Of a DNA stretch of 64,000 nucleotides, positions 44,398 through 53,541 are shown in pieces. The stretch covers positions 1-64,000 of the forward strand of contig NZ_JAKVCW010000004.1 of assembly GCF_022448905.1 (NCBI RefSeq), given 5' to 3'. The DNA comes from Shimia sp. (GTDB lineage Bacteria > Pseudomonadota > Alphaproteobacteria > Rhodobacterales > Rhodobacteraceae). The notes under the pieces are model-generated. The model saw only the letters and a list, made by a program, of their open reading frames with translations, was not told the origin of the DNA and did no database searches. Position 1 is the stretch's first letter. Each line of letters starts with the position of its first letter. The position numbers and the translations under genes were made by a program.

Positions 44398-45114
44398 ATG
44401 GCCAAGAAACCTACCGGTAAAAATACTTCGGGACGTGGACAGCGGGATTTGACCATCAAGGTGAAGTCGGCGCGGGGGCGTAAACTGTCATCCACACGTT
44501 GGCTGCAACGCCAGCTTAACGACCCCTATGTGGCCCGCGCCAAGGCCGAAGGCTATCGCGGACGCGCGGCGTTCAAGATTATGGAACTGGACGATAAGTT
44601 CCGCTTCCTTGTACCGGGCGCGCGTGTGGTAGATCTTGGTTGTGCGCCAGGAGGCTGGCTGCAAGTAGCCGTGCCGCGCATCAATGCGTTGGGTGAAAAG
44701 TCCGGCAAGAAAGTTGGCACCCTATTGGGCATCGACTTGCAGGAAGTTGAAGCTGTTGCCGGCGCGGATATTCACCAGCTCGACTTTATGGACGAAGGCG
44801 CGGACGACAAGGTCAAGGAATGGCTGGGCGGCAAGGCCGATGTGGTGATGAGCGACATGGCCGCGTCTAGCTCTGGTCACAAGCAGACTGACCACCTCAA
44901 AATCATGGCGCTGTGTGAAACCGCTGCCTATTTTGCCTTTGATGTGCTGGAAGAGGGCGGCACCTTTGTGGCCAAAGTGCTGGCCGGGGGCGCGGAAGGG
45001 GAGCTTCAAAAGCTGTTGAAGCAGAAGTTCACCAAGGTTGCGAATGTGAAACCACCGAGCAGCCGTTCCGACAGCTCGGAGAAATTTGTTGTTGCGACAG
45101 GGTTTAGGGGCTGA
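44398..45114 (+). CDS. rlmE: 23S rRNA (uridine-2'-O) methyltransferase
   Basis: About 238 residues. The Rossmann-fold methyltransferase core [15 protein letters not shown] binds AdoMet, and the K-D-K-E catalytic set is recognisable in [28 protein letters not shown] and [10 protein letters not shown]. RlmE methylates U2552 of 23S rRNA in the A loop. The basic Ser/Lys/Arg N-terminus ([19 protein letters not shown]) is typical of alphaproteobacteria. The ATG at 44398 is the expected start. Confidence 0.93.
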   Translation: MAKKPTGKNTSGRGQRDLTIKVKSARGRKLSSTRWLQRQLNDPYVARAKAEGYRGRAAFKIMELDDKFRFLVPGARVVDLGCAPGGWLQVAVPRINALGEKSGKKVGTLLGIDLQEVEAVAGADIHQLDFMDEGADDKVKEWLGGKADVVMSDMAASSSGHKQTDHLKIMALCETAAYFAFDVLEEGGTFVAKVLAGGAEGELQKLLKQKFTKVANVKPPSSRSDSSEKFVVATGFRG

Positions 45115-45126
45115 CCAATCGGTCAG
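45111..45126. terminator. Perfect palindrome spanning two convergent stop codons
   Basis: CTGACC-AATC-GGTCAG contains the TGA of rlmE (45112-45114) and, on the other strand, the TGA of the small convergent gene (45123-45125). No T run follows, so it may limit read-through or may be a protein site; TetR-like operators often look like this. Confidence 0.4.
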
Positions 45127-45353
45127 TTCGCGCGTAGCAGAGAGTTAGACGCGGACTTCAGCATCCGGTCCGTGTTGAACTCAAACTCCACTTCCAGAGC
45201 TTCAGAGCCTTTGGCTTGAACCTTTGGCTTTGGCGCAACTCTAACCACATTCGCCGGCTTCTTCTTTGCTGCGAGGTTTTGCTGACGTATCAGCTCCCAC
45301 AGGCGGGCATGACGGGACGGCGCTGCGGCCGCAGCTTGGGGCGCGTGATACAT
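45123..45353 (-). CDS. Small hypothetical protein, 76 residues
   Basis: A good ribosome binding site (AAGGAGAC) precedes the ATG. The Ala-rich start, a basic middle (RQQNLAAKKKPANVVRVAPK) and an acidic stretch (LEVEFEFNTDRMLK) are seen; no family is recognised. Predicted to be soluble and partly disordered. It converges on rlmE with a palindrome shared by both stop codons. Confidence 0.65.
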   Translation of the reverse strand: MYHAPQAAAAAPSRHARLWELIRQQNLAAKKKPANVVRVAPKPKVQAKGSEALEVEFEFNTDRMLKSASNSLLRAN

Positions 45354-45473
45354 TGGATGTCTCCTTAGGCAGCTTGTGTGGCCAAAAGTTTGCAGAAAAG
45401 GCCACAGTTTAGCTATGCGCGCCGCCTGTGGTCAAAGTGGCGCGCAAATGTGGAGATTTTGGGGAATTGCGCT

Positions 45474-46379
45474 TTAGTTGCCGCGCGCCCGGTCCTCGTC
45501 TGTGTCATTGCCGGCGTCGCGCCACCGATTATGAGTCCACATCCACTGACCAGGGTGACGACGCACTATGGCCTCCAAGCTGTCATTCAGCCTTTGGGTC
45601 ATTTCCTGCGCATTTGTGTGGGGAATGGGCGCTTCGGTTTCGATCACAAAGCTGCCATCTGGTTGTCGAATGCCGTAACAAGGAACCAAGTCCACTTTGT
45701 ACTTTAAAGCCAATTCAGCAGCGGATTCCGCCGTGCGAGCTGGTTTCCCCATAAAATCATAGATGGGGGCTTCATTAATACGCTGGTCGTGTACGATGCC
45801 GACAAACCAACCGCCACGCAGGTGCTTGAGCATATTGGACATGCCGCGACGCCCCCGTTCGAACATCGGTTCACCAAAGTCGGCCATGGCAGCGACGTAG
45901 TGTTCGTTGAAAAAGGGGTTCGACATACGCTTATAGAGAACACCAATAGGCATGCCGCGAGACAAGAAAGATCCGCGCACAGCTAGATAGTTGCCAAAAT
46001 GCCCAGTCACCAACAGCGCAGCTTTGCCGTCTTTATGTGCCTGCTCCAATACTGCGTTGCCGGGGCCCTCAATTTTCGCAGCCGCCGCGCGTTCTTGAAA
46101 CTCTTTTCCGGAATAGGTCTCCATCAGCATGCGGCCCATCGATTGTGCCACTTCATGTACGATTTTCTCGCGGTCTGCTGTGGAAAGCTCGGGCATCGCC
46201 AAATCAAGGTTGGCGCGGATGCGACGACGGTTGCCAGAAAGCGGTGCCAGAACGTGGTCCGCCAACCAGGCCACTGTGTTCATACGTGTATCGTAGGGTA
46301 ATTTGAGCATCAGGGACAAAAAGCCCCGAATGACGGCGTCGCTCAGCTTGTAGCCAAAATCGTTCTTGGAAGTGCTCAT
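45474..46379 (-). CDS. LpxL/LpxM-like lipid A acyltransferase family protein
   Basis: 301 residues. The family region TGHFGNYLAVRG matches the H-x4-D/E catalytic motif in position, but the acidic residue is Leu132 here (H127 is kept). LYKRMSNPFFNEHYV, FERGRRGMSNML and VDLVPCYGIRQPDGSF are conserved. The enzyme would add a secondary acyl chain to lipid A in the inner membrane. It neighbours nonulosonate and Kdo genes, which fits an envelope role. The altered motif raises doubts about activity or donor. Confidence 0.82.
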   Translation of the reverse strand: MSTSKNDFGYKLSDAVIRGFLSLMLKLPYDTRMNTVAWLADHVLAPLSGNRRRIRANLDLAMPELSTADREKIVHEVAQSMGRMLMETYSGKEFQERAAAAKIEGPGNAVLEQAHKDGKAALLVTGHFGNYLAVRGSFLSRGMPIGVLYKRMSNPFFNEHYVAAMADFGEPMFERGRRGMSNMLKHLRGGWFVGIVHDQRINEAPIYDFMGKPARTAESAAELALKYKVDLVPCYGIRQPDGSFVIETEAPIPHTNAQEMTQRLNDSLEAIVRRHPGQWMWTHNRWRDAGNDTDEDRARGN

Positions 46380-46597
46380 ATGCTGCCTGCGCCCTGCATG
46401 TTCTACATCAATGTGTCGCGCGATACTTAAGTTTCAAAGACCAGCGGCGCAAGCGGGATGCGGCAAATTGCGATTGCACCACCGCGGGGTGCGTCGTAAC
46501 ACCAAGGGAAAGCCCTGTCCGGCCATTATGCGGCTGTGTTGGGTGACACTTAGCTCGAATGGCGTGCTTTTGCGGTGCGTGAAGAGGGGAACGACAC

Positions 46598-47302
46598 ATG
46601 ATTCTTGGACACATTGGCGCGCGCAGAGGCTCCAAAGGCGTGCCTGGCAAGAATTTTCGCGAAATTCAAGGCAAGCCGCTGATAGATTGGTCTTTGGATA
46701 TGTTGTTTGCACATCCGAAAGTAGACGCTGTTGTGGTCTCGACGGACGATGAAGAGATTTACGCGCATGCAATTGCGAAAGGCGCTTTGGAGATTGGTTT
46801 GCGTCCTGCGGAGCTGGCAACAGACACTGCGCCGAAATGGGGGGTATGGCAGCATGCGCTGGAGGCCAGTGAGCAGGCGTTGGGCCAACAAGTCTCTGCG
46901 TTTTTGGATCTGGATTGCACAAATCCATTGCGGGTTCCAGAGGACATAACTGGGGCGTTGTCTCTGTTTGAAACCGAGAAGCCGGACATGGTGATGAGCG
47001 TGTGTGAGGCACGAAAAAACCCATATTTTAATTTGGTCGAGCCAGATGAAGATGGGGCGCTTCAGGTCTGCAAAAAGCTGCCGGGTGGCGTTTGGGCGCG
47101 CCAGTCAGCGCCCAAAGTCTATGAACACGTCGGCTGTGTCTATGTGGTGGCACCGGAATATCTGCAGACAGCAAAGACCATTTACGAAGGGCGGGTTTTG
47201 CCGTTTGAAATCCCCTCAATTCGGGGGTTCGATATCGACGAGCCGCATGATTTTGGGCTGGTGCAGTACCTGCTTGGCGAGTTGAACGCAGGTCGTCTTT
47301 AA
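46598..47302 (+). CDS. neuA: Acylneuraminate cytidylyltransferase (CMP-nonulosonate synthetase)
   Basis: 234 residues of the CMP-sugar synthetase family: IGARRGSKGVPGKNFREIQG binds CTP, VVVSTDDEEIYAHA and FLDLDCTNPLRVPEDI follow, and GFDIDEPHDF ends the fold. It couples nonulosonic acid to CMP for glycosyl transfer. Whether the sugar is N-acetylneuraminate, legionaminate or pseudaminate is not decided. GAGGGGA precedes the ATG. It converges on waaA with a four-base overlap. Confidence 0.88.
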   Translation: MILGHIGARRGSKGVPGKNFREIQGKPLIDWSLDMLFAHPKVDAVVVSTDDEEIYAHAIAKGALEIGLRPAELATDTAPKWGVWQHALEASEQALGQQVSAFLDLDCTNPLRVPEDITGALSLFETEKPDMVMSVCEARKNPYFNLVEPDEDGALQVCKKLPGGVWARQSAPKVYEHVGCVYVVAPEYLQTAKTIYEGRVLPFEIPSIRGFDIDEPHDFGLVQYLLGELNAGRL

Positions 47303-48627
47303 TTATGTGATTTCGCTGCTGCGAGCGCGTTCGGGATCGCTTGCAGCAGTTTCTGCGTGCCGCCCGCATGGTCCTCAAAGAATGCGTTGATTTCGGCCTC
47401 AGATGGTGTGAAATCTCCTGAAAGCGCCTCAGCTAAAGCAGCTGCATCAGCTTCTGCACAGGCTACGCCGGCGGCCTTTGCCTCTTCAAAAGGGTACTCG
47501 ATCGTCCAGGTTTCCGGTCCGGTGATCACCGGTTTTTTGAGCGCCAATGGCTCGATGATGTTGTGCGCGCCCGCCGGGACAAAACCGCCGCCCACCACAG
47601 ATTTGTCGGCCATGGAGAGATAGAAATACATCTCTCCGAGACTGTCGCCAAAGAAGATGTCGGGTTGCGCGTTGGGGGGAGGGGTGTCCGTGATGGCTTC
47701 GGCGGAAATGGCTTTCGGCAAAGCGGCGGAGCGGCGCAGAACGTCAAAACCTTCAGTGACCAGCATGTCATGAATTTCGTCAAACCGCTCTGGCCGACGA
47801 GGGACGTAAACAAACAATGGTTTGGTGGCTGAAGTTGCTAGCATCTTCTTCATCGTCGCGATGTAAAGGGCGTCTTCGCCTTCCACGGTGGAACCAAAAG
47901 TCACAACCGGTCGCTTCGAAGCCCCAATCCAGTCACGCGCTACTGGGCCGGCCGCTGTCAAGTGCGGCGGAATGGGTTGGTCAAAGCGCAGTTCGCCGGT
48001 GACGTGAATGTTAGGCACGTTGACGGCGGCAAAACGCTCCGCTTGCAAGTCAGATTTCACAAAGGCCCCCGCAAACTGGGCCATAACAGCAGAGCGCAAG
48101 CCAAATGACTTCTGGTCTTTGACAATGGACTTGGAGGGGTATTGCGCGTTGCACATAAAGAGAGGCACACCCGCACGTTTGGAAGCCATCACCATACGCG
48201 GCCAAATTTCGATCTCCATCACAAGGCCAAACTTGGGCGCGAAGGTTTTGAAAAAGCCGCGAAACGCCCAGGAGGTTTCCAACGGTACCCAGACGCTTTG
48301 AAGCTGGCCTTTGGCGATAGCTTCGGCAAACACCGTTTGGGTCTCACGACGGCCTGCCGGAGTGAACTGTGTGACCACGACCTTTTCACCCCGGTTCAAA
48401 AACGCTTCGATCAGCGGTACCGCGCTGCGCAATTCGCCCAGCGATACCGCATGCACCCAAACGGCTCCCTGCATAGGTGTTTTATAGCGGCCAAACCGCT
48501 CACTCAGATGTTGACTGTAGAGTGTATCCTTGCGGCCTCGGCGTCGTAGGTAGGCAAGAACCAGCGGCAAGAAGAGATGCCACAGAAGCGACCAGAGCCC
48601 AAGAAAAGCTCGTAATTTCAGGGGCAT
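47299..48627 (-). CDS. waaA: 3-deoxy-D-manno-octulosonate (Kdo) transferase
   Basis: 442 residues. An N-terminal membrane anchor region (LWHLFLPLVLAYLRRRG) is followed by the GT-B fold: VWVHAVSLGELRSAVPLI (catalytic Glu), VMEIEIWPRMV, FGSTVEGEDALYIATM and VGGGFVPAGAHNIIEPLAL. WaaA attaches Kdo to lipid A precursor at the inner membrane. The frame overlaps the end of neuA by four bases and precedes neuC's 3' end by 60 bases on the same strand. Confidence 0.92.
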   Translation of the reverse strand: MPLKLRAFLGLWSLLWHLFLPLVLAYLRRRGRKDTLYSQHLSERFGRYKTPMQGAVWVHAVSLGELRSAVPLIEAFLNRGEKVVVTQFTPAGRRETQTVFAEAIAKGQLQSVWVPLETSWAFRGFFKTFAPKFGLVMEIEIWPRMVMASKRAGVPLFMCNAQYPSKSIVKDQKSFGLRSAVMAQFAGAFVKSDLQAERFAAVNVPNIHVTGELRFDQPIPPHLTAAGPVARDWIGASKRPVVTFGSTVEGEDALYIATMKKMLATSATKPLFVYVPRRPERFDEIHDMLVTEGFDVLRRSAALPKAISAEAITDTPPPNAQPDIFFGDSLGEMYFYLSMADKSVVGGGFVPAGAHNIIEPLALKKPVITGPETWTIEYPFEEAKAAGVACAEADAAALAEALSGDFTPSEAEINAFFEDHAGGTQKLLQAIPNALAAAKSHN

Positions 48628-48687
48628 GGGGGTGCATTCCTAACTTGCAGGGCGCCGAAGCGCAGGATGGGCAGTATAGATACTGAC

Positions 48688-49827
48688 CTATGTGAGATCA
48701 TGAAAGGCTTTCTGCAAACCTTGGGTCCAGAAGCTCGCTTCCTGCAGGGTTTCCACAAAACGTTCGGCGGCGCGACCTTCCCCAAAACCAGTATGTGGCA
48801 CGTGGCGGTGGCCCCATTCCTTCGCAAGGAATGCATCAATAGAGGCCCGGTCGTTGGCGGCGCAGTTGAAGACGGAGCCGGATTGTGCGCGGTTGGTTTG
48901 GCGGGTGCCAATGTCCAGAGAAGGCAATCCAAGAAACGGCGCCTCGCGTACACCGGCAGAAGAGTTGCCCACCATGCAGGCCGCGTTTTTCATCATCTCA
49001 GAGAAATGGTTGAACCGCATCGACGGGAATTGACGAAAACGTTCGGCGGGCAATCTGTCGAGCACCGCAAAAATATCGTCAGACCCTGGATCATTGTTTG
49101 GTGCGATCACAATGAAGTTGCGCCCCGAGGCCTCCAGCGCATCAAACAAGTCCTGTGCCTGCGCGCCCATAGTGGCCTGCTCCGAGGTCACGGGATGAAA
49201 GGTTACCAAGCCAAAATCATCAAAAGCGATGTCGTAGCGGGCTTTGACGTCGTCCAAGGTCACACCAGATGCACCGGCATGGAAATCCAGCTCTGGGGAG
49301 CCAATCACGTGGATCGCGCCTTCCGATTCGCCCATTGCCATCGCGCGACGCTTGGCGTCTTCCGAGCTGACAAAATGGTGGCTGGCCAGTTTAGTGTTAC
49401 AGTGACGATAAATTTCATCAATTGTGCCAGACACTTCACCGCCTTCGATGTGAGCGCAGGGGATGTAGTTTGTCGCAGCCACCAGCGCACCCGCAAGGGC
49501 TTCGATCCTGTCCCCGTGCACGACAACGAGGTCAGGGCGTGTCTCTGTCACATAATCTGAGAACCCAGTGACGGTCTTGGCCAAAACAATGTCCTGTGGA
49601 TCGCCTGGGCGCTGATTGAGAAACTCGTGCTTGGTGACGCCCGGCATGCGATGGACTTCAATTTTGGTGCGCCCATACCGTTCCAGCATATGCATGCCGG
49701 TTATGAAAAACGAGACGTCAAAACCAGCGTCGCGCGTGGCGACTGCAAGTGGCTCCAGCTTGCCAAAATCGGCGCGGGTGCCAGTGAGGAAAAGCACGCC
49801 TTTGGCTTGGTCTGATGATGTGGTCAC
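48688..49827 (-). CDS. neuC: UDP-N-acetylglucosamine 2-epimerase (hydrolysing)
   Basis: About 379 residues from a GTG at 49827 with CGGGAG upstream. GTRADFGKLEPLAVATRD and VVHGDRIEALAGALVAA are hallmark segments of NeuC-type epimerases; AHIEGGEVSGTIDEIYRH and GNSSAGVREAPFLGLP complete the active site. It makes ManNAc (or the diacetyl-bacillosamine equivalent) for nonulosonic acid synthesis. The frame extends upstream but without family similarity. Confidence 0.9.
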   Translation of the reverse strand: MTTSSDQAKGVLFLTGTRADFGKLEPLAVATRDAGFDVSFFITGMHMLERYGRTKIEVHRMPGVTKHEFLNQRPGDPQDIVLAKTVTGFSDYVTETRPDLVVVHGDRIEALAGALVAATNYIPCAHIEGGEVSGTIDEIYRHCNTKLASHHFVSSEDAKRRAMAMGESEGAIHVIGSPELDFHAGASGVTLDDVKARYDIAFDDFGLVTFHPVTSEQATMGAQAQDLFDALEASGRNFIVIAPNNDPGSDDIFAVLDRLPAERFRQFPSMRFNHFSEMMKNAACMVGNSSAGVREAPFLGLPSLDIGTRQTNRAQSGSVFNCAANDRASIDAFLAKEWGHRHVPHTGFGEGRAAERFVETLQEASFWTQGLQKAFHDLT

Positions 49828-50038
49828 CTGCGTCTCCCGGACAGTGAGCGAGGTGGGGCGGGCCCGGATCACATCGCCTTTTGATCTGTTTTCCAGGAAT
49901 TTAAACGGGGGATTTGGGGAAAACAAGATAGCGTTAGCTGTGCGAGGCTGCTGGACTTTTGGGGGGCTCAAAGCTAGGAGTCGGGCCATGCGCAAAGCCG
50001 TGTCAGTGTGCGCCAATGTCACTTGGAAAGGTCGACAA

Positions 50039-50821
50039 ATGAACCGGGTCATTTTGACAATGAAGTGGGGCACTTTGTACTCCGCTGAGTACGTAAATGT
50101 TCTCTTCAATGCGGCGAAGGCCAATTTGGATGAAGATTTTATTTTTGTGTGCTTAACAGATGACCCAGAAGGCATTGATTCTGACGTTGTGACACATCCA
50201 ATTCCCGAAATTGGTCTGCCTCAATCTGCCTGGAAAGCGGGAGCCTGGCCAAAGCTTTCGGTGTTTGTAAGCGACTTGTACGGTTTGAAAGGTCGGGCTC
50301 TGTTTATTGATCTGGATACGGTGATTTCAGGTGATTTGTCTGAGATGTTCGCGTTTCCTGGGGCATTTGTTTGTTTGGATTCTCGCCCGTGGCGTTACAA
50401 ATCCGGTCCTGCGCGAACTGGGACTGGCATTTTTGCATTCGATATTGGGGAGGTCGGTCAAGTTGTAGATCACTTCGTGGCAAATATGGATGAACACCTG
50501 GAACGTTACGGGAATGAACAAGATTTTCTGCATGGAGAGTTCGCGGACCTGGGATACGGTGAAATAACGTATTGGCCGGATGCATGGCTGCAAAGTTTCA
50601 AATACCATTTGCGCCGTCCGCTTGTTTTAGACCGTGTTCTGCACCCACGAGCGCCGACTTCAAAAATCTTGTGTTTTCACGGCCGACCGCGTCCGATTGA
50701 TTTGATCGATCCCCCAGTCGGAAATTGGGACAGGTTTCCACACTACGGACGAGGTCGTGTACCATGGATGGTCGACTATTGGACTAAGTATGGCGGCGTT
50801 CTCAAAGGAAAAGTGCAATGA
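50039..50821 (+). CDS. Glycosyltransferase, GT-A type, unassigned family
   Basis: About 260 residues from the ATG at 50039, preceded by GGAAAGG. The DLDTVISGDLSEMF segment is a D-x-D nucleotide-sugar motif as in GT8-like enzymes, and GTGIFAFDIGEV, EQDFLHGEF and FHGRPRP follow. The acceptor and donor are unknown. Its stop overlaps the next glycosyltransferase gene (ATGA), forming a two-gene plus-strand unit. Confidence 0.72.
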   Translation: MNRVILTMKWGTLYSAEYVNVLFNAAKANLDEDFIFVCLTDDPEGIDSDVVTHPIPEIGLPQSAWKAGAWPKLSVFVSDLYGLKGRALFIDLDTVISGDLSEMFAFPGAFVCLDSRPWRYKSGPARTGTGIFAFDIGEVGQVVDHFVANMDEHLERYGNEQDFLHGEFADLGYGEITYWPDAWLQSFKYHLRRPLVLDRVLHPRAPTSKILCFHGRPRPIDLIDPPVGNWDRFPHYGRGRVPWMVDYWTKYGGVLKGKVQ

Positions 50822-51636
50822 CACGTCTAGTGCTTTCCTTGACAACTATTCCACCACGGTTCCCATTTGTTGGTGAAAATCTGTCGCACCTGTTGGAACA
50901 AACCGCAGAAATTGAGGCAATCAACCTTTACGTTGCGCGAAAGTATAAGCGCTTTGAGTATGATTTAGAGGAATTACCCAGAGTACCCAATGGGGTCAAC
51001 TTGCGCATTGTTGATGAAGATTTGGGGCCGGCAACAAAGGTTCTTCCCGCCGCTCGCGAGTACCGAGGGCAAGATGTTCACATTCTTTTTTGCGACGACG
51101 ACAAACTTTATGATGCAACTTGGGCGCAGCGTTTTGTTGATGCCGCCAAAACCCACCCGGACTGCTGTATTTGTGAAGAAGGTGGCCATTTGAACGCGCC
51201 GCACTACGCAAACGATGGATGGCAAGGAGAGCGGAAACCACGCGCCGGTTTTATCGAGAAGGATGTTAAGTATCGACTGAAGCGGGCGATGAGTTTGGGG
51301 CGGTGGAAGCCGTCCAAAGCCAATGCTTCCGGCTACGTCGACATACTTGAGGGCTGGGGAGGCGTTTTGGTTCGTCCCGAGTTCTTTGACGAAGAATGCT
51401 ATCACATCCCAGACGTACTTTGGACTGTAGACGATGTGTGGTTGTCCGGGTGTTTGGAACGCCGGGGAATTCCGATTTGGCTCAATACTGAACGAAAAGT
51501 GCGGTCGTCGGGACACAATGTAAATCTTCGAGGGGACTCCTTGGCGAAGCTTGTTCACGAAGGTCATGGCAGAGTTGAAGCGAACCGTGCATGTATAGAG
51601 TACTTCCGAAATACCCACGAGATTTGGCAAAACTAG
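50818..51636 (+). CDS. Glycosyltransferase-like protein, 272 residues
   Basis: The N-terminus RLVLSLTTIPPRFPFVGENL is typical of a family of GT-A-like proteins, with ILFCDDDKLYDATW carrying a D-D-D metal motif and GVLVRPEFFDEECYHIP, TVDDVWLSGCLERRGIP as later motifs. It probably transfers a sugar in the surface glycan pathway, but no substrate can be named. It is translationally coupled to the gene before. The frame looks complete. Confidence 0.7.
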   Translation: MTRLVLSLTTIPPRFPFVGENLSHLLEQTAEIEAINLYVARKYKRFEYDLEELPRVPNGVNLRIVDEDLGPATKVLPAAREYRGQDVHILFCDDDKLYDATWAQRFVDAAKTHPDCCICEEGGHLNAPHYANDGWQGERKPRAGFIEKDVKYRLKRAMSLGRWKPSKANASGYVDILEGWGGVLVRPEFFDEECYHIPDVLWTVDDVWLSGCLERRGIPIWLNTERKVRSSGHNVNLRGDSLAKLVHEGHGRVEANRACIEYFRNTHEIWQN

Positions 51637-51664
51637 GGTTTTGACCCCGGTGTTTCGGGAACGC

Positions 51665-52438
51665 CTAAAAGAGCATTCGATTTCTAAACAACCACCAAAA
51701 ACGCCGTAGATAATTTGCAGCTTTCAAACGAAAATGCGGCAAGCGTTTGGTCCAATGTGGTTTTTTGACTTTATTGAAATCTGCTCCGGTTATGGTGGAA
51801 ACGCCGCCATCATCAGGATGACTGGCAAACGGTTCGAGACCAATCTGACGGTAGTCATGACGAAAAAACCGGTTCAACTCGTGATCCATGGCGCGCGTTT
51901 GCGGCCAGATATTGGGCAGTAATTTCGCTGCCAACTCTCGGGTTATCAAGTAACAGGCGTTCCCGGTAAAGGGCCCGATGTACGCATTGAAACTATAGCC
52001 GTTTTTGGTGCCCTGGCTGACAGGCATTTTAGCGCGAATGCAATTGAAGCGAATGAGATCCCAGCGCGACCGCTCGGATAAGGCCGTCTCCAGGGCACGC
52101 AAAAAGTCGTCGTGAAAGACAACGTCGTCTTCCAAGATCAAAGCGACCTCCTTGTCACTGGCCAAGAATGCCTCCCAGACACCCACGTGACTGGCATAAA
52201 CGCCCATCTTTCCTGGAAGTAGCGGTTGCCCCATATTGCGCGCATATGCAGTAGAATCCACGCGCTGTGCTAACTCGTCCGCTCTTTCCTTTCCGTTTAC
52301 CGCCTCAATCAAAGTGGCCTCGATCCCCAGCTTAGTAAGCTGAGACATCATGGTTTTACGCCTGTCTGAGTCTTTGGGCAGATTGATCAACCAGACGCCG
52401 AGATTTTCAGGCACCGCACTCAAGAAAGATCGCCCCAC
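51665..52438 (-). CDS. Glycosyltransferase family 25 (LPS biosynthesis)
   Basis: 257 residues. VWLINLPKDSDRRKTMMSQL, IEAVNGKERADE, GVYASHVGVWEAFLAS and VALILEDDVVFHDDF (DDD metal site) are diagnostic for GT25. Such enzymes add galactose or related sugars to LPS core. The start may be the GTG at 52438, within the end of neuB, or a TTG at 52423 overlapping the neuB stop (TTGA); either implies translational coupling to neuB. Confidence 0.85.
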   Translation of the reverse strand: MGRSFLSAVPENLGVWLINLPKDSDRRKTMMSQLTKLGIEATLIEAVNGKERADELAQRVDSTAYARNMGQPLLPGKMGVYASHVGVWEAFLASDKEVALILEDDVVFHDDFLRALETALSERSRWDLIRFNCIRAKMPVSQGTKNGYSFNAYIGPFTGNACYLITRELAAKLLPNIWPQTRAMDHELNRFFRHDYRQIGLEPFASHPDDGGVSTITGADFNKVKKPHWTKRLPHFRLKAANYLRRFWWLFRNRMLF

Positions 52439-53448
52439 TTAAGCTGCGTGTTGCGCGTGACAGCTCTCGTAAGGGTTTTGCCCACCACTTTGTCAAAGTC
52501 ATAGCCGGGGATCTCGCCGGAGCCGGGACGGCGCGCCCAGATGTCTTCTTCCCCAATCACGTGGCCGGCTGGGAGATCTTTGTCTGCCACCACAGAGGCG
52601 CGAGCAAAGGCATACACAGACTCTTCGGCCTCAGTACGCTGTTTCGGGTTGTTGGCGGCAATCCAGATTTCACGGGAGCGTTCGATGATGTGGCGCAGCT
52701 CGGACGGGTCCATCGAGTTGATGATGTCCGGTCCTTGGCGATACCGCGTGTCGGTGTAGTGCCGTTCCAGAATACAGGCCCCCAGTGCCACAGACGCCAA
52801 GGCCATTTCCGGCCCAATCGAGTGATCCGAGAAGCCCACAACCGCGTTTGGAAAGGCGTCTTTCAGGTCGGTCACACCGCGCAGAGAAACGATCTCAGGT
52901 GGCGACGGGTAAAGGTTGGTGCATTCCAACAGCGCATACTCAATGCCAGCGTCTTCGAGGATCGCTACAGATCGGCGCATGGTGTCGATGGTCTGCATGC
53001 CTGTGGACAGGATCACCGGTTTGCCAAAAGACGCGATGTGGCGGATCAGGGGCAGGTTGTCCGCCTCGCCGGAGCCAATCTTGTAGGCAGGCACGCCGGC
53101 GTCAGCCAGGAAATCTGCAGCGCGGCGGGAAAAAGGCGTGGATATGAAGATCATGCCGAGCTCTTCTGTATAGCGCATCAGCTCCAGCTCCTCCTCAGCA
53201 GACAGCGCACACTGCTCCATAACTTCCCAGATCGAGACATCCGCATTGGGCGGGAAAATCTCTTTGGCTTCGTCGGTCATCTCGTCGTCGACAAAATGCG
53301 TCTGATGTTTGACCATCTCACAGCCGGAGAGGGCGGCAAGGCGCACCATCTCTTTGGCAACAGAAAGATCTCCGCCGTGGTTGATGCCAATCTCGGCGAT
53401 CACAAGGGGAGGGTGGTTGGGGCCAATTTCGCGGTTGCCGATGCGCAT
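52420..53448 (-). CDS. neuB: N-acetylneuraminate/legionaminate synthase
   Basis: 342 residues. The PEP-dependent aldolase barrel is shown by LVIAEIGINHGGDLSVAKEM, KHQTHFVDDEMT, ISTPFSRRAADFL, YKIGSGEADNLPLIRHIA and GFSDHSIGPEMALASVALGA, followed by the SAF antifreeze-like domain (LPAGHVIGEEDIWARRPGSG). It condenses PEP with ManNAc or a relative to form a nonulosonic acid. Together with neuC and neuA nearby it completes the activation route. Confidence 0.92.
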   Translation of the reverse strand: MRIGNREIGPNHPPLVIAEIGINHGGDLSVAKEMVRLAALSGCEMVKHQTHFVDDEMTDEAKEIFPPNADVSIWEVMEQCALSAEEELELMRYTEELGMIFISTPFSRRAADFLADAGVPAYKIGSGEADNLPLIRHIASFGKPVILSTGMQTIDTMRRSVAILEDAGIEYALLECTNLYPSPPEIVSLRGVTDLKDAFPNAVVGFSDHSIGPEMALASVALGACILERHYTDTRYRQGPDIINSMDPSELRHIIERSREIWIAANNPKQRTEAEESVYAFARASVVADKDLPAGHVIGEEDIWARRPGSGEIPGYDFDKVVGKTLTRAVTRNTQLKWGDLS

Positions 53449-53541
53449 GACTCATCCTTTTTGTCGGTCGCCTGTGTGACACGACAGCTATCCGTTCCGC
53501 TTCTGGCTGTAAAGTTGTGCCGGCGGCAAAGCGCCACGCGT

